Origin: Telmatospirillum siberiense | Lineage (GTDB): Bacteria > Pseudomonadota > Alphaproteobacteria > Rhodospirillales > Magnetospirillaceae | Direction: 5' to 3' | Assembly (NCBI RefSeq): GCF_002845745.1 | Contig: NZ_PIUM01000021.1 | Coordinates: forward strand, 1 to 64,000 | DNA: 64,000 bases | Made by a program: the position numbers and the translations under genes | The notes under the pieces: generated by a model | The model's input: the letters and a program-made list of their open reading frames with translations, nothing else | What the model was told of the DNA's origin: nothing | The model's database searches: none | Part shown: piece by piece, positions 8,585 through 19,282 of the stretch | Layout: every line of letters begins with the position of its first letter | Numbering within the stretch: the stretch's first letter is position 1

Positions 8585-9340
8585 ATGTCCGGGGATTCCG
8601 AGACTTCCTCCGCAGGATTGGCGGTTGCGGCCAGGATGATGTTGCGCCAAGCCGACAGGGCGACGCTGGCCACCGTTCTGACCGGCGAGGCCCGTCCCTA
8701 CGCCTCCCTGGTCGGTATGGCCACCGATATCGATGGAACGCCTATCCTGCTTCTGTCGCGTCTGGCCGAGCATACGCGGGCGATTCTCGAAGATCCCAGG
8801 GTTTCCCTGCTGATCGACGGGACCGCCGGTTTCGCCAATCCGCAGCAGGGCCCGCGGGTCAGTCTTGTGGGACGGGCGGTTCCCGCCGGATCGGCGCGGT
8901 TCGCCGGCCGATTCCTCGCCCGTCATCCGGCGGCGGAACTTTATGCCGGCTTCGGCGATTTTGCCTTCTACCGGATCGATATCGAACGGATGCATTGGGT
9001 CGGTGGTTTCGGCCGGGCCCGCTGGCTGGCGCCATTGCCGGCCTGCGACGCCGGGACGGCGGATCGGTTCGAGGCGGTGCTGCCGGCCTTGCGGAGCGCT
9101 GTCGAAGGGCCGGTTGGCGAAGGGCCGGCCGGTGCCGACTGTCTGCTGGGACGGCTCGCCCGGCTGCGGCTGGGCCGACGGGGCCGGAGGTGGCGTTTGG
9201 CCGGCGTCGACCCCGACGGCTGCGATCTGGGCTGCGGGAAGAAAGTCCATCGCCTGGCTTTCGAGAGCCCATTACCTTCGGCAGAAGATATTTTGGCGAC
9301 GTTGATGGACCTTGCGCGCAACATTCAACATGCTTCATAA
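8585..9340 (+). CDS. HugZ-like protein (pyridoxamine-phosphate-oxidase fold plus DUF2470)
   Basis: A 251-residue cytoplasmic protein: split-barrel FMN/heme-binding fold in about residues 10-160 ([46 protein letters not shown]) followed by a DUF2470-like C-terminal domain (PDGCDLG, LAFESPL). The architecture is that of the HugZ/HutZ heme-utilisation family and of uncharacterised PNPOx-like proteins. Heme-degrading activity is not established from sequence alone. It diverges from chvI, with about 200 bp between starts, and precedes pckG; only a weak ribosome site is seen. Confidence 0.8.
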   Translation: MSGDSETSSAGLAVAARMMLRQADRATLATVLTGEARPYASLVGMATDIDGTPILLLSRLAEHTRAILEDPRVSLLIDGTAGFANPQQGPRVSLVGRAVPAGSARFAGRFLARHPAAELYAGFGDFAFYRIDIERMHWVGGFGRARWLAPLPACDAGTADRFEAVLPALRSAVEGPVGEGPAGADCLLGRLARLRLGRRGRRWRLAGVDPDGCDLGCGKKVHRLAFESPLPSAEDILATLMDLARNIQHAS

Positions 9341-9411
9341 AGTTTTGGCGGAAAAACTATCATCGATCAAAAGTTGCGGAGGATAATCGAGAAGGAGCGG
9401 GCCGAAGCTAT

Positions 9412-9432
9412 ACCCTTATAAAAAATAAGAGT
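9412..9432. promoter_or_regulatory. Near-palindrome upstream of pckG
   Basis: ACCCTTAT and ATAAGAGT (one mismatch) flank five A residues about 125 bp upstream of the pckG start, in an A/T-rich patch. It could be an operator or part of a promoter; no known motif is recognised. Confidence 0.25.
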
Positions 9433-9554
9433 ATATTGCATCTCTGTTCCGTCGATATCCGGCCCTCCCGTCTTTCTTCGACGCCTGTTGTCTGCAGATA
9501 ATTAAAGAAGCGATGAAAACGGGACAGACCGCTGTTAAGGGGAGGAAGGCAGGA

Positions 9555-11405
9555 ATGAACACGTTAGCCACCCGCGGAGACACCACGACCAACGGAAAAT
9601 TGCTGACCTGGGTCAGCGAGATCGTCAAGCTTTGCAAGCCGGAGACCGTGCATTGGTGCGACGGTTCCCAGGCCGAATACGACAGCCTGTGCAAATTGAT
9701 GGTCGATGCGGGGACCATGATCCGGCTGAACGACGTCAAACGCCCCAACAGTTATCTGTGCCGGTCCGATCCGTCGGACGTGGCCCGGGTCGAGGACCGC
9801 ACCTTCATCTGCTCGAAAAACAAGGCCGACGCGGGGGCGACCAACAATTGGATCGACCCGCGGGAAATGAAGGGGAAGCTCACCAAGTTGTTCGACGGCT
9901 GCATGCGGGGCCGTACCATGTATGTGGTTCCCTTCAGCATGGGTCCGCTCGGCAGTCACATCGCCCATATCGGCGTCGAGATCACCGACAGTCCCTATGT
10001 CGCCGTCAGCATGCGCATCATGACCCGCATGGGGTCGGCCGTGCTTGACGTCCTGGGGGCCGACGGCGACTTCGTGCCTTGCGTCCATTCGGTCGGCAAG
10101 CCGCTCGAACCCGGAGAGAAGGACGTCGCCTGGCCCTGCAATCCGAAGAACATCTACATCGCCCATTTCCCCGAGGAGCGCTCCATCTGGTCGTTCGGCT
10201 CTGGCTATGGTGGAAACGCCCTGCTCGGCAAAAAATGTTTCGCTCTCAGAATAGCCTCGGTGATGGCTCGCGACGAGGGATGGCTGGCCGAGCATATGCT
10301 GATCGTCGGCGTCGAGGATCCCAAGGGGCGCAAGACCTATGTCGCCGCCGCCTTCCCCTCGGCCTGCGGCAAGACGAACTTCGCCATGATGCTTCCACCC
10401 AAGGGCTTCGAGGGATGGAAGGTCTGGACGGTGGGCGATGATATCGCCTGGATCAAGCCCGGCGCCGACGGACGCCTTTACGCGATCAACCCGGAGGCCG
10501 GCTTCTTCGGGGTCGCTCCCGGCACGGGCGCCAAGACCAACTTCAACGCCATCGCCGCCTGCCGCGCCAATTCCATCTTCACCAACGTCGGTCTGACCGA
10601 TGATGGCGATATCTGGTGGGAAGGGCTGACCGACGAGAAGCCTGCCCATCTGATCGATTGGAAGGGGCGCGACTGGACACCCGATTCGGCCGAACCGGCG
10701 GCCCATGCCAACGCGCGTTTCACCGCCCCGGCGTCGCAGTGCCCCTGTATCGATCCCGATTGGGAAAACCCCAATGGCGTTCCCATCTCGGCCTTCCTGT
10801 TCGGTGGCCGCGTCTCGAAGAACATGCCGCTGGTCTTCCAGGCCTTCAATTGGGCGCACGGCGTCTATCTGGGCGCCACCATGGGCTCGGAAGCCACGGC
10901 GGCGGCGGTCGGACAGGCGGCGATGCGTCGCGACCCCATGGCGATGCTGCCCTTCTGCGGCTACAACATGGCCGATTATTTCAGCCATTGGCTCAATATC
11001 GGGCGGCAATTGTCCAATCCGCCGCCGATTTTCCGCGTCAATTGGTTCCGCAAGGACGAGAACGGCAAATTCATCTGGCCGGGTTTCGGCGAGAATATGC
11101 GTGTCCTCAAATGGATTTCGACCCGTGTGCATGGTCACGGCTTCGCGGTGGAAAGCCCCCTCGGCTTCATGCCGCGCTACGAGGATATCGAATGGACCGG
11201 TCTCGATTTCCCGGCAGCCAAGTTCTATGAGCTGATGACGGTCGACCGGGCCGCCGGAACCGCCGAGGCGCGCGCTCATGAGGAGCAATTCGATAAATTC
11301 TTCGATCGCCTGCCCAAGGAGTTCATTTACGAGCGGGAACTCCTGAAATCCCGGCTTTGGCGCTCGCCCGAGGTTTGGGGCCTGGCCAAGGAGGTGGCGG
11401 AGTAA
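9555..11405 (+). CDS. pckG: Phosphoenolpyruvate carboxykinase, GTP-dependent
   Basis: A 616-residue enzyme that converts oxaloacetate and GTP to phosphoenolpyruvate, GDP and CO2 (first committed gluconeogenic step). The family marks are the P-loop with reactive cysteine, FPSACGKTN (Cys about 271), VGDDIAWI, and [19 protein letters not shown]. The start at 9555 was chosen over 9513 because GGAGGAAGG precedes it. Most alphaproteobacteria use the unrelated ATP-type PckA, often next to chvI; here the GTP-type enzyme is near chvI instead. It is monocistronic; regulation by ChvI is possible but not shown. Confidence 0.96.
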   Translation: MNTLATRGDTTTNGKLLTWVSEIVKLCKPETVHWCDGSQAEYDSLCKLMVDAGTMIRLNDVKRPNSYLCRSDPSDVARVEDRTFICSKNKADAGATNNWIDPREMKGKLTKLFDGCMRGRTMYVVPFSMGPLGSHIAHIGVEITDSPYVAVSMRIMTRMGSAVLDVLGADGDFVPCVHSVGKPLEPGEKDVAWPCNPKNIYIAHFPEERSIWSFGSGYGGNALLGKKCFALRIASVMARDEGWLAEHMLIVGVEDPKGRKTYVAAAFPSACGKTNFAMMLPPKGFEGWKVWTVGDDIAWIKPGADGRLYAINPEAGFFGVAPGTGAKTNFNAIAACRANSIFTNVGLTDDGDIWWEGLTDEKPAHLIDWKGRDWTPDSAEPAAHANARFTAPASQCPCIDPDWENPNGVPISAFLFGGRVSKNMPLVFQAFNWAHGVYLGATMGSEATAAAVGQAAMRRDPMAMLPFCGYNMADYFSHWLNIGRQLSNPPPIFRVNWFRKDENGKFIWPGFGENMRVLKWISTRVHGHGFAVESPLGFMPRYEDIEWTGLDFPAAKFYELMTVDRAAGTAEARAHEEQFDKFFDRLPKEFIYERELLKSRLWRSPEVWGLAKEVAE

Positions 11406-11552
11406 TAAACGGGATGGGGTGATCCAGGGCGCCTTCCGATGCCGGCGAACCCTTGATCCGACCTGTTTGCCGGTATGGCGTGAAAAGAGTTTGACGCGGC
11501 GGTCCTTCCCGGAGCATGAGAAGGGCCGCCAATCATTTCGGCAAGGCAGGTG

Positions 11553-12842
11553 ATGAGCGCTTGGCGTCAGGCTGTGGAGAGTTATCGGGATCGCCGGGTG
11601 ATGACGGTCCTGCTTCTCGGGTTTTCCAGCGGGTTGCCCCTGCTGCTGACCTATTCGACGTTGTCGGCCTGGCTGGCCAAGGAAGGGATCAGCCGTTCGG
11701 CCATCGGACTATTCGCCCTGGTCGGGCTCCCCTACGCGCTTAAATTCATTTGGTCCCCGTTGATCGATCGGCTGCCGGCCCCGTTGCCGCTGGGCCGCCG
11801 CCGCGGCTGGGCGGTGGCGATCCAACTTGCCCTGATGGCGGCGATCCTGACGATGGGCTTTCTCGATCCCAAGACCCAGATCGGCGCCATGGCGGTCGTG
11901 GCGGTGCTGGTCGCCTTTCTGTCGGCCAGTCAGGACATCGTCATCGATGCCTACCGGATCGAGCTTCTCGACGAGCGGCGGCAAGGCCCAGGTGCCGGTG
12001 CCGTGCAGGTCGGATACCGCCTGGCCATGCTGGTCGCCGGCGCCGGCGCGTTGTTTCTCGCCGATGCTTTCGGCTGGGCCGTCGCCTATGGCGTCATGGC
12101 CGCGCTTCTCAGCCTGGGCATCGTCGTCCTGCTGCTGTCCCCCGAGCCGGTGGTCGATCTTTCCGATAAGGCGCCGGCCAGCGCGCCACGCGGCTGGGGC
12201 TGGCTGCGCGGTGAATTGCATCAGGCGGTGGTGCGGCCGTTCGGAGACCTGATGCAAAGGCCCGGCTGGCCGGCCGTTCTGATCTTTATCGTCACCTACA
12301 AGCTGGGGGAGGCGATGGCCGGGGTGATGGCGACGCCGCTTTATGTCTCGCTGGGCTTTTCCCTGAGCGAAATCGCCCAGGTCAGCAAGATTTTCGGCTT
12401 CTTCGCCACCATCATCGGCTGTCTGGCCGGTGGCGCCGTGGTGACCCGCTTTGGCTGCCGGAAGGCCCTGCTGATGTGCGGCGTCCTGCAATCGCTCGGC
12501 AATCTGTTCTACATCCTGCAGGCGCAGGGCGGTCATCACCTGGAATATCTGGCCTTGTGCGTCGCCGCCGAGAATTTGACCGGCGGCATGGCGGGAACCG
12601 CCCTGGTCGCCTATATCTCGACCTTGTGCAATGCCTCCTTCACCGCCACCCAATACGCCCTGTTGTCGTCCCTGGCCGTTCTCGGGCGGACGCTTTTCGC
12701 CTCCAGCGGCGGATTTCTCGCCGACGATCTGGGATGGAGCCTGTTCTTTCTGTTGACCACCATGATCACCGTTCCCTCGCTGCTGCTGCTGCTCTGGATG
12801 ATGGTTCGCTGGCCGCAAGCGCAGGCGGCGGCCGACGGGTGA
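11553..12842 (+). CDS. AmpG-like MFS permease
   Basis: A 429-residue, twelve-helix MFS protein with the AmpG-type N-terminus (GFSSGLPLLLTYSTLSAWL), the LPYALKFIWSPLIDRL and SASQDIVIDAYRIELL segments. AmpG imports anhydro-muropeptides from the periplasm for cell-wall recycling. The start is ATG 11553 with AAGGCAGG upstream; GTG 11550 is also in frame. No beta-lactamase or amidase gene is adjacent, so a recycling role is inferred from family only. Confidence 0.85.
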   Translation: MSAWRQAVESYRDRRVMTVLLLGFSSGLPLLLTYSTLSAWLAKEGISRSAIGLFALVGLPYALKFIWSPLIDRLPAPLPLGRRRGWAVAIQLALMAAILTMGFLDPKTQIGAMAVVAVLVAFLSASQDIVIDAYRIELLDERRQGPGAGAVQVGYRLAMLVAGAGALFLADAFGWAVAYGVMAALLSLGIVVLLLSPEPVVDLSDKAPASAPRGWGWLRGELHQAVVRPFGDLMQRPGWPAVLIFIVTYKLGEAMAGVMATPLYVSLGFSLSEIAQVSKIFGFFATIIGCLAGGAVVTRFGCRKALLMCGVLQSLGNLFYILQAQGGHHLEYLALCVAAENLTGGMAGTALVAYISTLCNASFTATQYALLSSLAVLGRTLFASSGGFLADDLGWSLFFLLTTMITVPSLLLLLWMMVRWPQAQAAADG

Positions 12843-12966
12843 TCCCGGTTTTTCCGCCACCCCCGACCATCGTCATGGTTGCACCGGCGGGGATGGTTCC
12901 TCTCCGGGCGATGCGGTATTCTCGCCTCACCACCGTTCGTTATCACTCGACCGAGAAAGAAAACTC

Positions 12967-13512
12967 ATGGAACTGAAGAAGATCCCGATCGGAATCAAGC
13001 CGCCACTCGACGTCAATGTGGTCATCGAGATCCCTTTGAACAGTGATCCGGTGAAATACGAGGTCGACAAGGATTCGGGCGCGATGTTCGTCGATCGCTT
13101 CCTGCACACCGCCATGTATTACCCGTGCAATTACGGGTTCATCCCCAACACCCTGGCCGATGACGGGGATCCGGTCGATGTGATGGTGGTCGGCCGCCAT
13201 GCGGTGTCGGTCGGCTGCGTCATGCGCTCGCGGCCGATCGGCGTGCTGCTGATGGAAGACGAAGCCGGCCGCGACGAGAAGATCCTGGCGGTGCCCCATC
13301 CGAAGCTGCATCCGTTCTACAACGACGTGGCCTCCTACAAGGATCTGCCGGACACGCTGATTCAGCAGATCGAGCATTTCTTCGCCCATTACAAGGATCT
13401 GGAACCCGGCAAGTGGGTCAAGGTTTCGGGTTGGGGCGACGTGGACGAAGCCGCCCGGCTGATCGACGAGGCGATCGAGCGCGGCAAGGGCAAGCCGAAG
13501 AAGAAGAAGTAA
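12967..13512 (+). CDS. ppa: Inorganic pyrophosphatase (family I)
   Basis: A 181-residue soluble family I pyrophosphatase hydrolysing PPi to two phosphates. The active-site region YPCNYGFIPNTLADDGDPVD carries the metal-binding aspartates (DGDPVDVMV), and the EIPLNSDPVKYEVDKDSG start is canonical. Length is normal. It is convergent with phoU, so its proximity to the pho genes is not operonic, although both concern phosphate. A weak GAGAAAG ribosome site precedes the start. Confidence 0.97.
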   Translation: MELKKIPIGIKPPLDVNVVIEIPLNSDPVKYEVDKDSGAMFVDRFLHTAMYYPCNYGFIPNTLADDGDPVDVMVVGRHAVSVGCVMRSRPIGVLLMEDEAGRDEKILAVPHPKLHPFYNDVASYKDLPDTLIQQIEHFFAHYKDLEPGKWVKVSGWGDVDEAARLIDEAIERGKGKPKKKK

Positions 13513-13598
13513 TTCAGGCCGTCATTGCCGGGCTTCGGCGCGGCACGGATTTTTCCTCAATACTTGGAAAATTCATACGTGCCCGCTCAATTATAAGT

Positions 13599-13701
13599 CG
13601 TCATGCCCGGCCTTGAGCCGGGCATCCACGTGCCCGCTTCAAATGAAGTCGGCCGATCTATGCAATGATGGATTGCCGGATCAAGTCCGGCAATGACGGT
13701 T
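13599..13701. repeat. Two palindromic intergenic repeats between convergent ppa and phoU
   Basis: Hairpin one is GCCCGGC-CTTGA-GCCGGGC at 13605-13623, within the common alphaproteobacterial GTCATGCCC...GGGCATCC motif. Hairpin two is TTGCCGGA-TCAAG-TCCGGCAA at 13673-13693, followed by TGACGGTTTTTGG. The two lie head to head. They fill the 271-bp gap and probably serve as terminators for the two converging transcripts. Confidence 0.7.
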
Positions 13702-13783
13702 TTTGGTTGCAGTCACCCCTCAAATACGGGCGACGCACAAACCGTGCCGGATAGCCGTGGGCCAAGCACGGGGGTGACGGACG

Positions 13784-14479
13784 TCAGGCCACGACCGAAC
13801 TGGAGCTGTCGTTTTTCGGCCGTTCGCCTTCGATCCGCCGGCCGGTGATGATGAAATAGACCATTTCGCCGATGTTGGTGGCGTGATCGCCGATCCGCTC
13901 GATGTTCTTCGCGATGAACAGCAGATGGCTGGCGGCTCCGATGTTCTTCGGATCTTCCATCATATAAGTGAGCAATTCCCGGAACAGTCCGGAATACATC
14001 TCGTCGACCTCCTGGTCGCTGTTCCAGACAGCCAGGGCCTTGTCGGCGTCCCGCTGGACATAGGCGTCCAGCACGTCGCGCAGTTGGCGCTTGACCAGGG
14101 TGCCGATGCGCCCGACGGTGCGGACCGACGGAAGGGCCGGTCCCTCCCCCAGATTGAGGGTGCGGCGGGCGATGTTGGCGGCGTAGTCGGCGACGCGTTC
14201 CAGATCGCTGGCGACCTTCAGCGCGGTTACCACCATCCGCAGATCGTCGGCCATCGGCGCCCGCAGGGCGAGAACGCGGACGACCAGTTCGTTGATCGCC
14301 TGTTCCATCTGGTCGACTTCCTGATCCCCCCCGCCGACCTTTCGGGCCAGGGCCTCGTCGCGCTCGGTCAGCGCCTCCAAGGCATTTTCGAATTGCGACG
14401 CCGAGAGTGATCCCATCCGCGCCAATGTATCGCGGAGCCGGGTCAGTTCTTCGTCGAAGGATTTGACGATGTGCTCCAT
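13784..14479 (-). CDS. phoU: Phosphate signalling regulator PhoU
   Basis: A 231-residue protein of two PhoU three-helix bundles (about 10-105 and 115-210), with the metal-binding motifs of each half (DLERVADYAANIARR and NIERIGDHATNIGEMV). PhoU links the Pst transporter to the PhoR kinase and keeps the regulon off when phosphate is plentiful. It follows pstB by 13 bases, so they share a transcript. PhoB, often next in this order, is absent. Confidence 0.95.
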   Translation of the reverse strand: MEHIVKSFDEELTRLRDTLARMGSLSASQFENALEALTERDEALARKVGGGDQEVDQMEQAINELVVRVLALRAPMADDLRMVVTALKVASDLERVADYAANIARRTLNLGEGPALPSVRTVGRIGTLVKRQLRDVLDAYVQRDADKALAVWNSDQEVDEMYSGLFRELLTYMMEDPKNIGAASHLLFIAKNIERIGDHATNIGEMVYFIITGRRIEGERPKNDSSSSVVA

Positions 14480-14492
14480 GAGGCAGTCCTGC

Positions 14493-15305
14493 TCAACCGA
14501 AACGTCCGGTGATATAACCCTGTGTCAGGGCTTCACGCGGGCTGGTGAAGATATCTTCCGTATTTCCCACTTCGATCAGGTCGCCCAAATGGAAAAAGGC
14601 GGTTCGTTGAGAAACGCGCGCCGCCTGCTGCATCGAATGGGTGACGATGACGATGGTATAGTCGTTGCGCAATTCCTCGATCAATTCCTCGACGCGGGCG
14701 GTGGCGATGGGATCGAGGGCGGAACAGGGTTCGTCCATCAGGATGACTTCGGGATCGATCGCGATGGCGCGCGCAATGCACAGGCGCTGCTGCTGCCCGC
14801 CGGACAGGCCGGTGCCCGGCTCGCGCAGGCGATCCTTCACCTCCTCATAGAGGCCGGCCCGTGTCAGGGAGCGCTGCACAATTCCGTCGAGATCGTCGGG
14901 ATGATCGATCAGGCCGTGGATACGCGGCCCGAAGGCGACATTGTCATAGATCGATTTGGGGAAGGGGTTGGGTTTCTGGAAAACCATGCCGACCCGGGCC
15001 CGCAATTGAACAGGGTCGAGATCGGCATAGATGTCTTCCCCGTCGAGCCGCACCGAACCGGTGATCCGACAGCCGGGAATGGTATCGTTCATGCGGTTTA
15101 GGCATCTGAGGAAGGTCGACTTCCCGCATCCCGACGGACCGATCAGGGCGGTCACCTCGTTTTCATTGATCGTCAGGCTGATGTTGTTGATCGCCCGTTT
15201 GTCGCCGTAAAAGACCTCGATATCCTTGGCGACGACTTTTGTCCGCGACGCAACGGTTTCCGACAAGGGCGCGGACTCGGGCGGCAATATCAATCTCCGT
15301 GACAT
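14493..15305 (-). CDS. pstB: Phosphate ABC transporter ATP-binding protein PstB
   Basis: A 270-residue ATPase that powers high-affinity phosphate import. Walker [10 protein letters not shown], signature LSGGQQQRL, Walker [14 protein letters not shown] and the switch His in [11 protein letters not shown] are all present. The Pst-specific opening [16 protein letters not shown] is seen after a 30-residue leader. The start at MSRRLIL (15305) was chosen over an earlier one at 15359; the ribosome site is weak. Its partners pstS, pstC and pstA are missing from this locus, so PstB must work with permeases encoded elsewhere. Confidence 0.93.
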   Translation of the reverse strand: MSRRLILPPESAPLSETVASRTKVVAKDIEVFYGDKRAINNISLTINENEVTALIGPSGCGKSTFLRCLNRMNDTIPGCRITGSVRLDGEDIYADLDPVQLRARVGMVFQKPNPFPKSIYDNVAFGPRIHGLIDHPDDLDGIVQRSLTRAGLYEEVKDRLREPGTGLSGGQQQRLCIARAIAIDPEVILMDEPCSALDPIATARVEELIEELRNDYTIVIVTHSMQQAARVSQRTAFFHLGDLIEVGNTEDIFTSPREALTQGYITGRFG

Positions 15306-15434
15306 GTAAATATCGTCCGTAGCGCTATGCTGGTATAACGTTCGCCATGTGACTGGCAACAGGATTCGGTCCGGGCGGGATGGATTTCACATTCCCGGCA
15401 TCGCGTCTTATTCGCGTCGAAGGCGTGAGGGGCA

Positions 15435-16841
15435 TCATTTCGCGACGGGCTCGGAAACATCCTCGACGGGCAGATAAACGGTAAAGACGCTGCCTTTGCC
15501 GAGTTCGCTGTCGATGGTCAGCAGCCCGCGGTGACGGTTGACCAGATGCTTGACGATGGCCAGGCCCAGGCCGGTCCCACCCAGCCGGCGGGAGCGGGCG
15601 GTATCGACACGAAAAAATCGTTCGGTCAGCCGGGGCAGATGTTCGCGGGCGATGCCCTCGCCCCGGTCGCGGACGGCCACCGCGATGGCGCGTCGCGTCC
15701 GGACGGCCAGACTGGCGGGCATGGTCTCGCTCAAAGCGGCCGAGACGCTGACGGCGCTGCCTTCCCGACCGTATTTCAAGGCGTTGTCCATCAGATTCTG
15801 GAAAATCTGTTCAAGTTCGTCCGCCCGGCCGATGACCGGCGGCAGGGACTCCGACAGCGTCAATTCAATTCGCATGTCGCGCTGCCGTGCCTGGAGTTCG
15901 AGGCCGTCGGCGACACGCTGGACGATGGTCGCCACGTCGGTTTGCCCGTCGGGAAGGGTATGCTCGTTCAATTCGATCCGTGACAGATTGAGCAGATCGG
16001 CGACCAGGCGGGACATGCGCGAGGCCTGGTCGAACATGATGGCCAGGAACCGCTCATGCGCCTCCGGGTCGTCACGCGCCGGTCCCCGCAGCGTTTCGAT
16101 GAAGCCGAGCAGGGCGGAGAGCGGCGTGCGCAGCTCGTGGCTGGCGTTGGCCACGAAATCGGCGCGCATCTGCTCCATCCGTTTCAGGGCGGTGACGTCG
16201 TGAAGCGACAGGATGGCCACCGTGCCGTCGATGCCCGCTTCGGGAAAGGGCTCCAGCATGGCGCGGAATTCCCGGTCGATCGGTCCGGGCAGGGCGAATT
16301 CGACGTCGCCGCCGGGTTGGCCTTTCAAGACCTCGTCGATGGCGTCGAGAAGCGCCGGATGGCGTAACATCGCGGCCAGATCGCGTCCCTGCAATTCCCG
16401 TCCGAAAATCTTGCGGGCGGCGAAGTTGGCGCGGACGATCCGCCGCTGCCGATTAAGCAGAAACAAGGGACTGGGCAGGCTTTCGAACAGGGCGTCATGA
16501 AAGCGCACCAGGGCTCCCAGTTCATCGGCCCGGGCCCGCCAGCCACGGCGTAACTGGCCGAGCGCGGTCAGGACGTCGGCCGCCAGTCCGGTATCGAGGA
16601 TCGGCGGCTTGACCTCGGCGCCGCGCTCCAGGTCGCGGACGTAGCCGGCGATGTTGGCCAGGTCGTTGCCGTAGGGGCGGAGCAGCAGGCCGGTCAGCAG
16701 GACGATGGCCAGGGCGCCCAACGCCGCCGATCCGAAATCGATGGCGCCGGAGGCGACGAGGACGATGAACACGCAAAGAGGCGGGGTCGACAACGCCGCG
16801 ACCAACGGCATCAGCCGTGGATTGAACTTCGACGTGGCCAT
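15435..16841 (-). CDS. phoR: Phosphate regulon sensor histidine kinase PhoR
   Basis: A 468-residue kinase with two N-terminal TM helices (about 12-53), a PAS domain (about 112-220), phospho-acceptor His235 in NASHELRTPLSALLGF, and an HATPase domain (NLMDNALKYG, DRGEGIAREHL, GLGLAIVKHL). This architecture and the neighbours pstB-phoU fit PhoR, which phosphorylates PhoB under phosphate limitation. A 129-bp gap separates it from pstB. The cognate phoB is not in the window. Confidence 0.88.
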   Translation of the reverse strand: MATSKFNPRLMPLVAALSTPPLCVFIVLVASGAIDFGSAALGALAIVLLTGLLLRPYGNDLANIAGYVRDLERGAEVKPPILDTGLAADVLTALGQLRRGWRARADELGALVRFHDALFESLPSPLFLLNRQRRIVRANFAARKIFGRELQGRDLAAMLRHPALLDAIDEVLKGQPGGDVEFALPGPIDREFRAMLEPFPEAGIDGTVAILSLHDVTALKRMEQMRADFVANASHELRTPLSALLGFIETLRGPARDDPEAHERFLAIMFDQASRMSRLVADLLNLSRIELNEHTLPDGQTDVATIVQRVADGLELQARQRDMRIELTLSESLPPVIGRADELEQIFQNLMDNALKYGREGSAVSVSAALSETMPASLAVRTRRAIAVAVRDRGEGIAREHLPRLTERFFRVDTARSRRLGGTGLGLAIVKHLVNRHRGLLTIDSELGKGSVFTVYLPVEDVSEPVAK

Positions 16842-16925
16842 CCGTCCGCTTCTCCTTCTGGCTGTTCCAGCGAGCTTTCGAACAATCCGCCAGTCCCGTC
16901 AACCGTTCAAACCGTCAGGGCGGCG

Positions 16926-16943
16926 TTTTCATTATTCTGACAT
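16926..16943. promoter_or_regulatory. Possible Pho box upstream of phoR
   Basis: TTTTCAT-TATT-CTGACAT resembles the PhoB consensus (two 7-mers CTGTCAT with a 4-base spacer) and lies about 90 bp upstream of phoR. It reads on the plus strand, opposite to phoR, which weakens the call. Confidence 0.3.
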
Positions 16944-16993
16944 ATTCCGTCCTTCGCCTCGCCAGGCGGTCCGATTGCCCTGGTCCGAGCCCG

Positions 16994-19282
16994 CTATTTG
17001 AACCCTTCCTGCCGCAGCGCGTCGTGGCTGGCCAGAACCGCCATATTGACGATGTCGCTTGCCGAGGCGTCCATCGAGGTGATCTGCACCGGTTTCGACA
17101 GGCCCATCAGCACCGGTCCGATGATCGAGCCGCCGCCCAGCTTCTGTAAAAGCTTCCAGGCGATATGAGCGGAATAGAGTCCCGGCATGACCAGCACATT
17201 GGCCGGACCCGACAGCCGACAGAACGGGTAGAGCTTCATCAGATCGGGATCGAGGGCGACGTCGGCCGCCATTTCCCCGTCATATTCGAAATCCACCCGC
17301 CGCTGGTCGAGGATGGCTACCGCTTCGTGGACCCGTTCGGAATTCAGGTTCGGCGGATTGCCGAAATTGGCGTAGGACAGCAGCGCGACACGCGGCACAT
17401 ATCCCATTTGCCGGGCCTTGGCGGCGGTTTGACAGGCGATGTCGGCAAGCTCGTCGGGGGTTGGGGTCTCGATCACCACGCTGTCGGAAATGAAGACGGT
17501 CTTGCCGTGGCTGATCAGAATGGTGGTGCCGAACACCAGTTCGTCCTTCTTCGGATCGATGACCCGGGTCACCTCCTCGAACGCCTGGTAATAATTGCGG
17601 GTCAATCCGGTGACCATGGCATCGGCGTCGCCCAAGGCCACCATGGCGGCGGCGAAGATATTGCGATCCTGGTTGACCGTTCGCTGGGCGTCGCGAAACA
17701 GCATGCCCTTGCGCTGCATGCGGGCATAGAACATGTCGGCATAGGCCTTGGTCCGTTCCGACAGCCGGGCGTTGACGATCTCGATGCCCTCCAGCGCGCC
17801 GGCCAAGCCGGCCGCCTTCATCGTCTGTTGGATGCGGTCTTCGCGGCCGAGCAGGATCGGGGAGCCATAACCGGCGTGGTGGAACGCCAGGGCGGCCCGG
17901 ATCGTCTTCTCCTCCTCGCCTTCGGCGAACACCACCCGGCGCGGGTTGGCGCGAACCTCTTCCGAGATCATCTGCATCGAGGCGGCGGTTGGATCGAGGC
18001 GGGCCGAGAGCACCTTGCGATAGTTGTCCATGTCGACGATCGGCCGGCGGGCCACGCCGGAATCCATGGCGGCCTTGGCCACGGCCGGCGAAATCGCCGC
18101 GATCAGGCGAGGATCGAAGGGGACGGGAATGATGTAGTCGGGGCCGTAGCGCAGGCGCCGGCCGGAATAGGCGGCATCGACCTCGTCGGGCACGTCCTCG
18201 CGGGCCAGGGCGGCGATGGCCTCGGCCGCGGCGATCTTCATGAAATCGTTGATGGTGCTGGCGCGCACATCGAGGGCGCCCCGGAAAATATAGGGAAAGC
18301 CCAGGACATTGTTGATCTGGTTGGCATAGTCCGAACGGCCGGTGGCGATGATGGCGTCCTGGCGGATGGCGCGGACCTCTTCCGGAGTGATTTCCGGATC
18401 GGGGTTGGCCATGGCGAAGATGATCGGCTTGGCGGCCATGCGGCTTACCATGTCGCTGGTCACCGCGCCTTTCGCCGACAACCCGAGGAAAACGTCGGCT
18501 CCCTCCATCGCCTCGGCCAGGGTGCGTGCCCGGGTCTCCACCGCATGGGCGGATTTCCACTGGTTCATTCCCTCGGTCCGGCCCTTGTAGATGACCCCCT
18601 TGGTGTCGCACATGATGGCGTTGGAGTGCGGCAGCCCCATGGATTTGACCAGTTCGATGCAGGCCACGGCGGCGGCTCCGGCGCCGTTGACCACCAGTTT
18701 GACGTCCTTGAGGGTGCGCCCCGTGAGATGCAGCGCGTTGATCAATCCGGCCGCGGCGATGATCGCGGTACCGTGCTGATCGTCGTGGAACACCGGAATC
18801 GACATCAACTCGCGCAGACGCTGCTCGATGATGAAACATTCGGGCGCCTTGATGTCCTCGAGATTGATGCCGCCGAAACTCGGACCCAGATAGCGGACGC
18901 AATTGACGAATTCATCGACGTCGCGGGTGTCGACCTCAAGATCGACCGCATCGACGTCGGCGAAGCGCTTGAACAGGACCGCCTTGCCCTCCATCACCGG
19001 TTTGCCGGCCAGCGCGCCCAGGTCGCCCAGCCCCAGAACCGCCGTGCCGTTGGAGATGACCGCCACCAGATTGCCCTTGGCGGTGTAGTCGTAGGCGAGC
19101 GACGGATCGGCGGCGATGCGCAGACAGGGAAAGGCGACCCCCGGCGAATAGGCGAGCGACAGGTCGCGTTGGGTGGTCAGCGGTTTGGTGGGGGTGATTT
19201 CGATCTTGCCGGGCCGCCCCGAAGCGTGAAACAGCAAAGTGTCCCGTTCGAGGTCGCTCATCGGCTGGGAGATTTCATCCAT
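16994..19282 (-). CDS. maeB: NADP-dependent malic enzyme with C-terminal phosphotransacetylase-like domain
   Basis: A 762-residue enzyme decarboxylating malate to pyruvate with NADP+. The malic N domain (about 15-150) includes [12 protein letters not shown] and [19 protein letters not shown]. The NAD-binding domain (about 160-400) has [10 protein letters not shown] and [11 protein letters not shown] long phosphotransacetylase-like domain follows (about 430-760), a regulatory part in MaeB-type enzymes that is not known to be a transacetylase. The start at [10 protein letters not shown] (19282) was preferred to a further upstream one, with AGGGA ahead. Single gene; supplies NADPH and pyruvate, complementary to PckG. 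Confidence 0.94.
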   Translation of the reverse strand: MDEISQPMSDLERDTLLFHASGRPGKIEITPTKPLTTQRDLSLAYSPGVAFPCLRIAADPSLAYDYTAKGNLVAVISNGTAVLGLGDLGALAGKPVMEGKAVLFKRFADVDAVDLEVDTRDVDEFVNCVRYLGPSFGGINLEDIKAPECFIIEQRLRELMSIPVFHDDQHGTAIIAAAGLINALHLTGRTLKDVKLVVNGAGAAAVACIELVKSMGLPHSNAIMCDTKGVIYKGRTEGMNQWKSAHAVETRARTLAEAMEGADVFLGLSAKGAVTSDMVSRMAAKPIIFAMANPDPEITPEEVRAIRQDAIIATGRSDYANQINNVLGFPYIFRGALDVRASTINDFMKIAAAEAIAALAREDVPDEVDAAYSGRRLRYGPDYIIPVPFDPRLIAAISPAVAKAAMDSGVARRPIVDMDNYRKVLSARLDPTAASMQMISEEVRANPRRVVFAEGEEEKTIRAALAFHHAGYGSPILLGREDRIQQTMKAAGLAGALEGIEIVNARLSERTKAYADMFYARMQRKGMLFRDAQRTVNQDRNIFAAAMVALGDADAMVTGLTRNYYQAFEEVTRVIDPKKDELVFGTTILISHGKTVFISDSVVIETPTPDELADIACQTAAKARQMGYVPRVALLSYANFGNPPNLNSERVHEAVAILDQRRVDFEYDGEMAADVALDPDLMKLYPFCRLSGPANVLVMPGLYSAHIAWKLLQKLGGGSIIGPVLMGLSKPVQITSMDASASDIVNMAVLASHDALRQEGFK

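Noticed and set aside
7679-9250. 523-residue reading of chvI including a long N-terminal extension
   Set aside because: The extension is antisense to the HugZ-like gene; a strong ribosome site and GTG at 8380 define the real start.
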